Both the position numbers and the translations under genes were made by a program. Positions 35,522 to 45,374 of a stretch of DNA of 64,000 nucleotides are shown one piece after another. The notes under the pieces were generated by a model, which did no database searches, was not told where the DNA came from, and saw only the letters and a list, made by a program, of their open reading frames with translations. The stretch's first letter is position 1. Each line of letters opens with the position of its first letter. Origin of the DNA: Elymus sibiricus (Eukaryota; Streptophyta; Magnoliopsida; Poales; Poaceae); contig CM077672.1 in the NCBI GenBank assembly GCA_039707655.1, positions 199,616,537-199,680,536 on the forward strand, in the 5' to 3' direction.

Positions 35522-36481
35522 TGTCGGGCCCATGGAACCTGGGGTATCCAGGCCCGTCTGCCTTCGGCCCAGGGCGCAACGCCTTGCATGGGCCCAGCAG
35601 GCCGTCACCACCGAGCATCTCACCAAGACCCCTCATGAGGCCCTGGCCTCCTGAGGCCCCCTCCTCAGGAGGTGGTGAGTGATACTCAACACCACCATCA
35701 ACGGCCTCGCGAGGCCCTCTCACGAGGTGGCTTCCCGAAGTGACCTCGCGAGGCGGCTTCCCGAGGTGGCCTCCCGAGGCCCCCTCCCGCAGGCGCTCGA
35801 GACAAAGTCCATTCGGCGTGACGCGTGGTCTGGAGCCCATCACGTCAGTGATGCGCGCGGCGACGAGCAGCAGCAGAGGCCGCGCTAGCAGGCGCGGATG
35901 AAGATGGTTTCCTCTTTTGTGTCAAGGGAGCAGGGCCAGTTATCTACTCTCCAAAGCAACCCCAAAGGTTGCCCGGTCGGCGAAGGAAGACCAAGACGAC
36001 GGGCGCGCAGGGCGGAGGTCATCACCGAGTCCACCGGCGCGTCATGGATCATGCTTTGGCAGGCGAAGACCACCTTTAGTCAGGATAGCCTGAGCGCCTG
36101 TCCCCTTTCAAAATCGTCGAGTGTGGCAACCCTTCCCGCCTAAGTTTTGAGGGGGAAGAGGACCAAGGCCGATATAAAAGGGCAGTGCTGCCATTGTAGA
36201 GAAATGGCTCTCCGGCTAGGCCCCCCGAGATTGATTCCTTCATCTCCTACCTTGTACGCAAGAACTCTCTAGCCCCTGGCAATGCCAACCACAAGCAGGA
36301 GTAGGGTCTTACACCGCAAGGTGGCCCGAACCTGGGTAAACCACTGAGTCCTCGCCCCGTCCCTCGCTAGCGCGCTCTCGCCGTAGTCTCGCCGTAGCTC
36401 AGCCGTGGTAGGAGACGAAGCGGTAGAACGAGCTCACCCCAGTGTTCGAACCTTTGGGTCCCCAGAGCCCGACTTCCGACA
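35522..36481 (+). repeat. Element F 3' LTR (960 bp)
   Basis: It runs TGTCGGGCCCATGG to ACTTCCGACA, with a TATA box GATATAAAAG at 36171-36180. Element E's RNase H sequence resumes right after it (GTCGTAAAGC). Confidence 0.9.
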
Positions 36482-36927
36482 GTCGTAAAGCAAGTGAACA
36501 AAGATTATCAGAGCCCGTTAATGGAGGCGTATGTGGAAGAAGTGAGGAAATTGGAAGAAACTTTGACGGGTTGCAAACTGAGCACATCCCTCGTGCAGAA
36601 AACAGCGTCGCTGATAGCCTGTCAAAGTGTCCCGCTCAAAAGCTTCCCGTGGAACCGGGAACTTTTGTACTCCATTTGAATCAACCAACATTCACCCCGT
36701 CAACGCAGGCCAACAAGAGAAGAAAGTTAAGTACCGGCAAGTCCTTTCCGGCAGAGCTCCTAGAAGCCGCCGACAAGGACGTTGCCGGAAACAACAATAC
36801 GGTTGTCGGTGAGCAGCCGCTTAGCGCAGAACCACAAGTTCTTGCCGCAGAAGCAAGCGCTCCCATAGCCGAGGAGATGCCTTTAGTCCTTGTCATCAAG
36901 CCGCAGGCTCCGACATGGGCACAGTAG
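36482..36927 (+). pseudogene. Element E RNase H end and linker
   Basis: It resumes as VVKQVNKDYQSPLMEAYVEE and then, after a one-base shift near 36560, FDGLQTEHIPRAENSVADSL. A variable linker follows up to a stop at 36925-36927. It is the end of the second RNase H-like domain and the connection to integrase. Confidence 0.75.
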
Positions 36928-38151
36928 ATAGTCCGTTTCCTTCAAACAGGAGGGCTTCCCGATGAGCAAGAAGAAGCAAAGAAAGTAGCCCGTCAGTCAA
37001 GTATGTATTAGTTTTTGGATAGCATCATATACAGAAAATGACCAAACGGTGTGAAATTGAAGTGCATTTGTCGGGAAGATGGACTAAAGCTGTTGGCGGA
37101 GATACACGGAGGCATATGTGGCTCTATACATAGGATCAAGGGCTCTTGTCGGCAAAGCTTTCTGACAAGGCTTCTATTGGCCCACTGCCCTCCAGGATGC
37201 GACTGAGCTAGTAACCAAGTGTGAAGCATACCAGTTCCATTCAAAGTGCATACGGAAACCAGCCCAAGCCCTCCAAACAATCCCTCTCTCCTGGCCCTTT
37301 TCGGTCTGGGGGCTCGATATCTTGGGCCCCTTTCCCCGTGCTGCCGGGGGCTTTGAGTTCTTGTACGTCGCCATCGACATGTTCACAAAGTGGCCTGAAG
37401 TGGAGCCAGTGAGGAAGGTGACAGCGCAATCAGCCGTCAAGTTCTTCAAAGGATTAGTTTGCCGTTTCGGGGTTCCTAACAGGATCATCACCGACAACGG
37501 CACACAATTCACGAGCCGCACCTTCATGCAGTATATCCAAGACCTCGGCAGCAAAATCTGTTTCGCATCTATTGCTCACCCGAGAAGCAACGGCTAGGCG
37601 GAAAGGATGAACGCTGAAGTGCCGCGTGGCCTCAAGACAAGGACCTTTGACAGGCTGCGCAAGTGTGGAAGACACTGGATTGATGAGTTGCCGGTGGTTC
37701 TTTGGTCACTCAGAATGACACCAAATCGAGCTACCGGCCAAACACCCTTCTCCCTAATCTATGGTGCAGAAGCGGTGCTCCCCACGGAACTCATATACGG
37801 GTCACCTCGAGTGCTCGCTTACGATGAAGCTGAGCAAGAGCGGCTGCGGCAAGACGACGCATTGCTCCTTGAGGAAGATCGTCTTCGGGCGGCTGTGCGA
37901 GCTGCACGCTACCAGCACGCCTTGCGCTGCTACCATAGCCGCAAAGTGCACGCCCGAAGCCTTGAGGAAGGCGACCTTGTTCTTCGGCGTGTTCAGTCCG
38001 CCAAGGGATCAAACAAGTTGACGCCGAAGTGGGAAGGCCCTTACCGGGTAGGATGAGTCACCAGGCCTGGCGCAGTCCGTCTGGAGATCGAAGATGGTAC
38101 CTCGGTGCAGAACTCATGGAATATTGAGCATCTTCGCAAGTTCTACCCGTG
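36928..38151 (+). pseudogene. Element E integrase, multiply broken
   Basis: The zinc-finger region (HGGICG, then a shifted CEACQFHSKC) is out of frame. The core is open at 37322-37597 with AIDMFTKWPEVEPV and the second Asp in IITDNGTQFTS; a TAG follows where NGQAE is expected. The next frame (37607-38056) holds the C-terminal half (RHWIDELPVVLWSLRMT, GQTPFSLIYGAEAVLP, EEGDLVLRRVQ, LTPKWEGPYRV) and ends at a TGA. The expected last block (NSWNIEHLRKFYP) ends at a natural stop near 38150. Confidence 0.85.
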
Positions 38152-39005
38152 AGGCGCAGTTGCCGGGTCATGTCCCGGCAACACCCTTTGTACAAGCCTT
38201 GTCGACCAGACATGTAACCCTTTGTACAAATCCAGGCGCAGATCCTGTGCATAATAAAGCTAAGTGTTTCGCAACTCCTCGTACATGTTCATTTATGTGT
38301 CGTTGCATGTGATGTTGTGATTTACACTTTAGTTTGTATGAAATGACTGATGAACCATCAAGGTTCCCAAACCACTCTTTTCTCTTCTTTCTTTTTCTTA
38401 AAAGGATGAGGAGGTTCCCTCGCGTACAAGTTTCCTGGAGGGAGTGGAGATGGGGTACCATTCTTAACGACGTTCAAGTGATCATTTTGTACAACGAGAG
38501 AAATGGCACAAGGAAAGGCTAAGTTGCAAAAACTTTGAAATTTTTTCCCTGTTACATTCGCGTTCCCCCTTGAACGGTTCTGAGCTTTGTATGAGAAACC
38601 TACACGCGAGAGGAACCTTGTCGCGATCAGTCCGCGCCCTAGGTTGCCTCGAGTCCGCTCGGCAAGCTTGGCGGCTGCATTCTAGTCCGGCAAGTCACCT
38701 TGCCGGCGGCGGCACTTCCAGCAGGCTGCTAAGGACCCGTTCCTCGAAGCGCTCGCGGCAAGTGTGCGCACTGGCAAGCTTCCGATAAGCGTAGGGAACA
38801 CAAATCATACAAAGGAGGAATAGGACAAGGGAAACATCATGCGTTCATTTAAACCCGGCAAACACCAGATGTTCATTAAGAAGATACTTGATTACACTCT
38901 ATTGGCCCTATGCCAGGGTTTATCTCAAGTGCAAAGAGGGTAAAAGGGGCGCCTAGGCGGGGTCCGGCTTGTTCCCGGAAGGCCAGATGATGGTGCTGCC
39001 GGCGA
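38152..39005 (+). other. Element E tail between integrase and antisense gene
   Basis: Untranslated. 38560-38770 is rich in GCCGGCAAG-type words and is clearly related to 42130-42300 of element H read on the other strand. No coding feature is recognised. Confidence 0.6.
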
Positions 39006-39674
39006 TCAGCCAGACTCTTCGCCGTAGCCTTTGACCATCACGCCTGGAGAGCCGTTGTCATCGCCGTCATCATCATCATCCTCAGCATTGCTGGAGGAAG
39101 CGGTGTCGCTGTCGCTCGAGCTCTCCGCACAGCACTCCAGACGAGCGCCTGAAGCCCCGAAGAACTTCACGACAAGCGTGTCTGGTCCGTCCAGCTTGAA
39201 GTGAAGGAGGTGCCCTTGCCCTAAGCAGCGGGCACGGGCAAAGGATTTCCACCCGCGCGTAAGGTACATGATGCCATTGTTGGAGGTTTCAACAGTTACC
39301 CACACCGAGCCATTGCAGCAACCGTCCACGCGCAGCCTTAAGCCGTGCAGGTGACGGCCTTCCATCTCCCTGGCCAAAGGGCGAGGAAGTCGCAGCCAGC
39401 TCCGCGGCTGGTCGCGCAGCTCGAAGACAAACTCTTCCGCTGTGTCCACCGTGTGGCCTTCTGCCGGTGGAGGAGGGACCGAAGACGGAACAGCGAAAGT
39501 CCCACCGCGGCCACCCCGGCCGCGGGCACCACGCCGTCCACAACCGCGGGCCGCGGCCCTCCCTCGAGAACTGGAGCCAGCTTCCGCAGCTGCAGTCGAA
39601 GCTTGAGCATGGAGCCGGGAAGAAGCCCTCGCTGTGGCGGCAGGGGCGCGGCCGCGGCCTCCCCCTCTCACCAT
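39006..39674 (-). CDS. Antisense B3-domain protein gene carried by element E (222 aa, intact)
   Basis: It is transcribed opposite to gag-pol, between integrase and the 3' LTR. The ATG at 39672-39674 has a strong context (GCCATGG). Residues 1-60 are Ala/Gly/Arg-rich (RGARGRGGRGG). Residues about 80-170 match the plant B3 DNA-binding fold: EEFVFELRDQPRSWLRLP, LRVDGCCNGSVWVTVE, RGWKSFARARCLGQGHLL, FKLDGPDTLVVKFFG. Residues 175-222 are an acidic Ser/Asp tail (SSSDSDTASSSNAEDDDDD). It is open throughout, unlike the gag-pol around it. A TATA box lies about 110 bases upstream. Its likely role is binding DNA, perhaps as a regulator; function and targets are inference. The remnant in element F keeps the same layout. 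Confidence 0.8.
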   Translation of the reverse strand: MVRGGGRGRAPAATARASSRLHAQASTAAAEAGSSSRGRAAARGCGRRGARGRGGRGGTFAVPSSVPPPPAEGHTVDTAEEFVFELRDQPRSWLRLPRPLAREMEGRHLHGLRLRVDGCCNGSVWVTVETSNNGIMYLTRGWKSFARARCLGQGHLLHFKLDGPDTLVVKFFGASGARLECCAESSSDSDTASSSNAEDDDDDGDDNGSPGVMVKGYGEESG

Positions 39675-39780
39675 GGCGTCGTCGAGCGCGGGAAGAGAAG
39701 AAGATATGGGAAGAAGGCAACAGTTGCTGGAAGTTGGGATAGGAGGAGATGGGTGAGCTTAGCATCCTGCAGGCCCCCCT

Positions 39781-39790
39781 TTTTATAGGG
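39781..39790 (-). promoter_or_regulatory. TATA box of the antisense B3 gene
   Basis: The minus strand reads CTATAAAAAG, about 110 bases before the start codon, preceded by CCGCACCCCC. It suggests the gene has its own promoter rather than depending on an LTR. Confidence 0.6.
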
Positions 39791-40254
39791 GGGTGCGGAG
39801 AGCTGGCCCTTCACCATCTTCGGGCGATAGCCCACAATCGCCAATCCCACGTCCTACGCTTCTGACGGGCGCATTACTCCAGCAACCGCCCACGATCGCC
39901 AATTCCGCGCCCTACGCCCCCTAGCCCGGCGCATCACTCCAACGGCCGCCCTTCTCCACCAATCCGGTGCCCTGCATGCATGCGGACGTGCGTGATGGAG
40001 GGGCGCAGAAAAAGGAGGAGTAAAAACGGACGGGGTAGTTACCCCATTCAGTTTGAACCAGCAGCATCCCACATATGAACATACCCTTGGCCTGAGTACG
40101 CCTGCAGGCCGTCCACCCGACGACAAGGTTTGCCGGGAAGTGGCTGAGAGCATGCTCAAGGCCGGATTAATGAGGAAGCAAAGAAGATCTCAAAAGAGGA
40201 TAATCATCATGACCAAAAATTACAACGGCAGTTTCCCGCCGCGTGTCTATGCAT
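39791..40254 (+). other. Element E tail before the 3' LTR
   Basis: Non-coding. 39840-39975 has repeated CCAATC/CGCCC words. No G-rich polypurine tract is seen directly before the LTR start at 40255, where the sequence is GCGTGTCTATGCAT. Confidence 0.5.
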
Positions 40255-40309
40255 TGTCGGTGTATAAAACATGGGTATTTTATACCCTGACTTATGCACA
40301 GACGGTGGC
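40255..40309 (+). repeat. Element E 3' LTR, first 55 bases
   Basis: It matches 24582-24636 with few changes. It is interrupted by element G; GTGGC (40305-40309) recurs at 51638-51642. Confidence 0.9.
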
Positions 40310-40374
40310 TGATGGAAATATGCCCTAGAGGCAATGATAAAGTTGTTATATTTCCTTGTTCATGATAAAGGTTT
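40310..40374 (+). repeat. Element G 5' LTR, first part
   Basis: It matches 50439-50503. It is cut by element H after GGTTT (40370-40374), which is repeated at 43723-43727. Confidence 0.9.
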
Positions 40375-41288
40375 TGTCGGCGTACGACACCTATGGGATC
40401 GCTTGGATCCCTTTTACGGTTCGGCAAGGGAAAAGATTTGCACAAAGAGAGGATCCAACGATCAACGCGGGGATCTTTACCCAGGTTCGGGCCGCTAAGT
40501 AGCGTAAAACCCTACTCCTACTTTGGTTTATTGTGGATATTCTTAAGCTCAAGTAGACAGAGCGCTTGCGATGAACAGTACGTTCAAGAAGCAGCTACGC
40601 GTGCAGAATGGGCCAGAAGGTCCTCCTCCCCCTGTAGCTTCGCCTTGGGCCTCCTTTTATACGTCCAAGGGGTCACCAACAGTGACGAACAGAAATTACA
40701 AGAGGTGTAAAGTTGCTACAGGGTTTACATGTTTATCACTGATGACTTAGGACAAACGCATTAAATGCTCCACTTAGGTGTCCCTTACTTTCTTGGGGAC
40801 GGAAAAAGAGCCCGTCCCATCAACACCGCTTAACCCCATTCGCCGCTAATGCCATGACACGCATCCAGGAGGACAAGCCCTAAATGACGGACTGTTCGCT
40901 GCGCTGGAGCGGTGGCAGGGCGACGGGACCGTGTCGGGTGCGAGTCCTTGCCGGGTCTTCGTGAGCCTTCCCGGCAAGATCTTGCCGGGAACCCAGCCTT
41001 CGGTCTTTTGTCTTCTGATCATTGGCTTGAACGCCTTCTTGATAATCTTGTGTTTGTTCCCAGCTATCCCCCGGCAAGCCTTGCCGGGTCTTGTCTTGCT
41101 AGGAGATCATGCCGCTGGGAAGAAGCTTCTCCCCAACGAGCTCTTGTTTTTGCTTGTTAATATAATGCTTGCCAGATATGGTATTCGCCGGGAAGCTTGG
41201 CCTTGCCGGGGTTGCCAGGCAACAATCCTGGACGGGAATGACCCATGCTAAGAAGGTTGATGAGACCCTGGTTCTCATTACACCGACA
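40375..41288 (-). repeat. Element H 3' LTR (914 bp)
   Basis: It is nearly identical to 42809-43722. The minus-strand TATA box reads GTATAAAAGG at 40653-40662. Just inside, at 41289-41305, the minus strand reads GGCCCGGGGGCTCC, the polypurine tract. Confidence 0.9.
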
Positions 41289-41411
41289 GGAGCCCCCGGG
41301 CCAGCCTTCAGCAGAGAACTCAAAAATCTCGATGCTGGAGGTGCGGCCAAATTTGGCATGGGTCATGACTGCCATGGCCTTTCCTTTTAGAAGTATAGTT
41401 GTTTAAGAAAA

Positions 41412-41835
41412 ACAGCCCTTGTCGGAGCGCATGGCTCGACGACAAGGTTCAAAGCCCCCTTGTCGGAGCGCATGGCTCGACGACAAGCTTGAAAGCCCCC
41501 TTGTCAGAGCGCATGGTTCGACGACAAGGTTGAAAGCCCCCTTGTCGGAGCGCATGGCTCGACGACAAGGTTGAAAGCCCCCTTGTTGGAGCGTATGGCT
41601 CGACGACAAGGTTGAAAGCCCCCTTGTCGGAGCGCATGACTCGACGACAAGGTTGAAAGCCCCCTTGTCGGAGCGCATGGCTCGACGACAAGGTTGAAAG
41701 CCCCCTTGTCAGAGCGCATGCCTCGATGACAAGGTTGAAAGCCCCCTTGTCGGAGCGCATGGCTCGACAACAAGGTTGAAAGGCCCCTTGTCGGAGCGCA
41801 TGGCTCATGGCTCGAAGACAAGGTTTGCTATTCTT
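41412..41835. repeat. Ten tandem 41-bp repeats with internal hairpins
   Basis: Units begin (at TGTCGG or variants) at 41420, 41461, 41502, 41543, 41584, 41625, 41666, 41707, 41748 and 41789, always 41 bases apart. Each carries CCTTGTCG and, 15 bases later, its inverse CGACAAGG, so each could fold as an 8-bp stem. The last unit has a small internal duplication (GGCTCATGGCTC). Because 41 is not a multiple of 3, minus-strand open frames through it give a 41-residue repeat; this looks like a by-product. Confidence 0.9.
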
Positions 41836-42785
41836 CCGCCGAAGAATATTTCTGGAAAAGTTTGCGATTTCAGCAGAGAACTTTGACATTCTCGACGCCG
41901 GCCTCCGGCAAAGATGTTGTCGGGAAGGCTTTTGACTTCAGCGGAGAACTTTGACGTTCTCGATGCCGGCTTCCGGCAAGGATGTTGCCGGGAAGGCTGC
42001 AAAGTAATCGCCCCCCTGTATACCCGCAACACTGATTCGGACATGTAATGCCACGACAGCGTTTTAACACAACAAATTAATTAGCTTCTGGCTTTATGAC
42101 TAATTTGTTGTAATTTTGACTTCTGCCAAATATTCCCTTGCTTGCCGGAACACTTTCCGGTGCACACGATCCAGTCAGCAACGCTTTGAGGAGCGGGTCC
42201 TTAGCGGCTTGCCAGCAACGCCGCCTCCTGAAAAAGGTTTTTCCTTCCCAGCTTTAGTGCAGCTGCTCACATCGCCGAGCGGACTCGAGGCGACATGGAG
42301 CGCAACTAGCTCCGGGAAGGCTCCTCAGCATACGGGTTTACGCAGAAACCTTAAAATAAAACTTGCTAAGCCCTTTCCTTAAATGATTGCATTTTTGTAC
42401 AATGAGTCCCTACGTTTGCCGGAATGCTCCCCGAATGCGCACGTCCTGGTCAATGGCGCTTAGGATCGGGTCCTGTCTAGCAGCCTATCGAGAACGCCGC
42501 CTCCTCGGGTGCTTAACGCTTTAGAAACAATCGCAACTGCATCTGTATTGTTGGGCGGACCCAAAGCAACCAGGAGCGCAAAATGTTTCAAGAGCGCTCC
42601 TTCGCGCACAGGTTATGTACAAAAATATCATCAAGGATAAGACTAAACAGTAGAAAGTAATTAAAGTTTTAGGACTTAACTTTCGCAAGGAATTTCAGCC
42701 GCCCCTGCTTCTTCTTGGGCGCCATGACGATGAAGACGATCAAAAACTGACGCGCTGACCGCTAGATCGGGTTCGCGCAACCTCT
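41836..42785 (-). other. Element H internal non-coding region
   Basis: 41836-42000 holds two related copies of a GCCGGC-rich segment (around GAACTTTGACATTCTCGA and GAACTTTGACGTTCTCGA). 42130-42560 resembles the tail of element E. Near 42700-42740 the minus strand has a fragment resembling the start of element E's gag leader (MAPKKK-like). No working gene is seen. Confidence 0.6.
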
Positions 42786-42804
42786 CCCCCTACCTGGCGC
42801 GCCA
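42786..42804 (-). other. Primer-binding site of element H
   Basis: The minus strand reads TGGCGCGCCAGGTAGGGGG, four bases from the LTR end. It is identical to the site of element E. Confidence 0.8.
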
Positions 42805-42808
42805 AAGA

Positions 42809-43722
42809 TGTCGGCGTACCACAACTATGGGATCGCTTGGATCCCTTTTACGGTTTGGCAAGGGAAGAGATTTGCACAAAGAGCGGATCCAACGATCAAC
42901 GCCGGGATCTTTACCCAGGTTCGGGCCGCTAAGAAGCGTAAAACCCTACTCCTGCTTTGGTTTATTGTGGATATTCTCAAGCACAAGTACACGGAGCGCT
43001 TGCGGTGAACAGAACGTTCAAGAAGCAGCTACGTGTGCAGAATGGGCCAGAAGGTCCTCCTCCCCCTGTAGCTTCACCTTGGACCTCCTTTTATATGTTC
43101 AAGGGGTCACCAACAGTGGCGAACAACAAGTACAAGAGGTGTAAAGTTGCTACAGGGTTTACATGTTTATCACTGATGACTTAGGACAAACGCATTAAAT
43201 GCTCCACTTAGGTGTCCCTTACTTTGTTGGGGACGGAAAAAGAGCCCGTCCCATCAGCACCGCTTAACCCCATTCGCCGCTAATGCCATGACATGCATCC
43301 AGGAGGACAAGCCCTAAACGACAGACTGTTCGCTGCGCTGGAGCGGTGGCAGGGCGGCGGGACCTTGCTGGGTGCGAGTCCTTGCCGGGTCTTCGTGAGC
43401 CTTCCCGGCAAGATCTTGCCGGGAACCCAGCCTTCGGTCTTCTATCTTCTGATCAATGGCTTGAACGCCTTCTTGATAATCTTGTGTTTGTTCCCAGCTA
43501 TCCCCCGGCAAGCCTTGCCGGGTCTTGTCTTGCTAGGAGATCATGCCGCTGGGAAGAAGCTTCTCCCCAATGAGCTCTTGTTTTTGCTTGTTAATATAAT
43601 GCTTGCCAGATATGGTATTCGCCGGGAAGCTTGGCCTTGCCGGGGTTGCCAGGCAACAATCCTGGATGGGAATGACCCATGCTAAGAAGGTTGATGAGAC
43701 CCTGGTTCTCATTACACCGACA
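42809..43722 (-). repeat. Element H 5' LTR (914 bp)
   Basis: Same length as the left copy with few substitutions, which suggests a recent insertion. The TATA box (minus strand ATATAAAAGG) is at 43087-43096. Confidence 0.9.
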
Positions 43723-43727
43723 GGTTT

Positions 43728-45374
43728 ATTATTCATGCATGAATTGTATTGACCGGAAACTTAAATACATGTGTGAATACATAAACAAATACCGTGTCCC
43801 TAGTGAGCCTCTACTAGACTAGCACATTGATCAAAGATGGTTAAGGTTTCCTAACCATAGACATGAGTTGTCATTTGATAACGGGATCACATCATTAGGA
43901 GAATGATGTGATGGACAAGACCCATCTGTTAGCTTAGCATATGATCGTTCTGTTTATTGCTACTGCTTTCTTGAATGTTAAATACATGTTCCTCCGACCA
44001 TGAGATCATGCAACTCCCGGATACCGGAGGAATACCTTGTGTGCTATCAAACGTCACAACGTAACTGGGTGATCATAAAGATGCTCTACAGGTATCTCCA
44101 AAGGTGTCTGTTGAGTTGGCATGGATCGAGACTGGAATTTGTCACTCCGTGTTTCGGAGAGGTATCTCTGGGCCCTCTCGGTAATGCACATCATAAGAAG
44201 CTTGCAAGCAAAGTGACTAAGGAGTTAGTTACGGGATGATGTATTACGGAATGAGTAAAGAGACTTGCCGGTAACGAGATTGAACTAGGTACGGAGATAC
44301 CGACCATCGAGTCTCGGGCAAGTAACATACCGACGGACAAAGGGAATTACGTATGTTGTCATTGCGGTTCGACCGATAAGATCTTCGTGGAATATGTAGG
44401 AACCAATATGGGCATCCAGGTTCCGCTATTGATTATGGACCGGAGAGGCGTCTCAGTCATGTCTACATCATTCCCGAACCCATAGGGTCCGCACGCTTAA
44501 CGTTCGTTGACGATATAGTGTTATATGAGTTATGTGAATTGGTAACCGAATGTTGTTCGGAGTCCCGGATGAGATCCCGGACGTCACGAGGAGTCTCGGA
44601 ATGGTCGAGAGGTAAAGATTTATATATGGGAAGTCATATTTTGGGTTCCGGAAAAAGGTGCAGTTTTTTTGGTATTGTACCGGGAAGCTTCCAGAAGGTT
44701 CCGGAGGGGTCCGGAAGTCCACAAGTGGGTCCAACACGTCCCAAGGGCTGGCATGGGCTAAGGGGAGGCGCCCTGGCCTTATTAGGCCAGGCACACCAAG
44801 TCGTCAAAAGCCCACGCAGCTAGGGAAGGAAAAAAGGAGAGTCCTAGTAGGAATAGGATTGGACTTTGGAGTCCAAGTCCACGTGTGTACTGTTCACATG
44901 GCACTATTCCTTCTACTCCAAGCCCCTACACCTATATAAATAGAGGAGAGGGGGCGCCCCAAAGAAGCCACAACATTGTCTTAGCCGTGTGCGGCGCCCC
45001 CCCTCCACAGTTCCGTCCCTCGGTCATATTTTCGTAGTGCTTGGGCGAAGCCCTGCGGAGATAGGATCACCATCACTGTCACCACGCCGTCGTGCTGCCG
45101 GAACTCATCCACTACCTCGCCGTCTTGCTGGATCAAGAAGTCGAGGACGTCACCGAGCTAAACGTGTGCTGAACGCGGAGGTGCCGTACGTTCGGTACTC
45201 AGTCGGTTGGATCGTGAAGTTGTTCAACGACATCAACCGCGTTGTTCTAACGCTTCCGCTTACGGTCTACGAGGGTACGTAGACACACTCCCCCTCTCGT
45301 AGCTATGCATCTCCATGGATAGATCTTGCGTGTGAGTAGAATTTTTTTTGTTTTCCATGCAACGTTCCCCAACA
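43728..45374 (+). repeat. Element G 5' LTR, second part
   Basis: It continues the LTR after element H. The TATA box CCTATATAAATAG is at 44931-44943. It ends GTTCCCCAACA. With the first part it totals about 1712 bp, the usual Angela/BARE size. Confidence 0.9.

Larger units (their letters stand above)
30145..36481 (+). mobile_element. Element F: GC-rich, pol-deleted Tat-like element
   Basis: It has a complete 3' LTR (35522-36481) but only the last 179 bp of the 5' LTR. The primer-binding site, gag, protease and a truncated RT are present; the rest of RT, RNase H and integrase are missing. An antisense B3-type remnant lies in the tail as in element E. The coding DNA is much richer in GC than element E, with C or G at most third codon positions. 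The left junction lost both LTR and target sequence. Confidence 0.85.
40375..43722 (-). mobile_element. Element H: small non-autonomous LTR element, minus strand
   Basis: Two 914-bp LTRs (40375-41288 and 42809-43722) flank about 1.5 kb with no gag or pol. On the minus strand the LTR runs TGTCGGTGTAATG to TACGCCGACA, the primer-binding site is next to the right LTR and the G-rich tract next to the left one. TSD is GGTTT. The PBS, LTR-end words and part of the internal DNA resemble element E, so it may use enzymes of that family. It contains a tandem array of ten 41-bp units. Confidence 0.9.

Noticed and set aside
34442..35638. A 398-codon plus-strand open frame in the tail of element F
   Set aside because: It runs opposite to the B3-type remnant and across the polypurine tract into the LTR; composition bias explains it, and the minus strand gives recognisable motifs.
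41449..41889. Minus-strand repeat protein with a 41-residue period
   Set aside because: It is a by-product of the 41-bp tandem array, which is open in more than one frame; similar repeated peptides appear in the other frame at 41504-41821.
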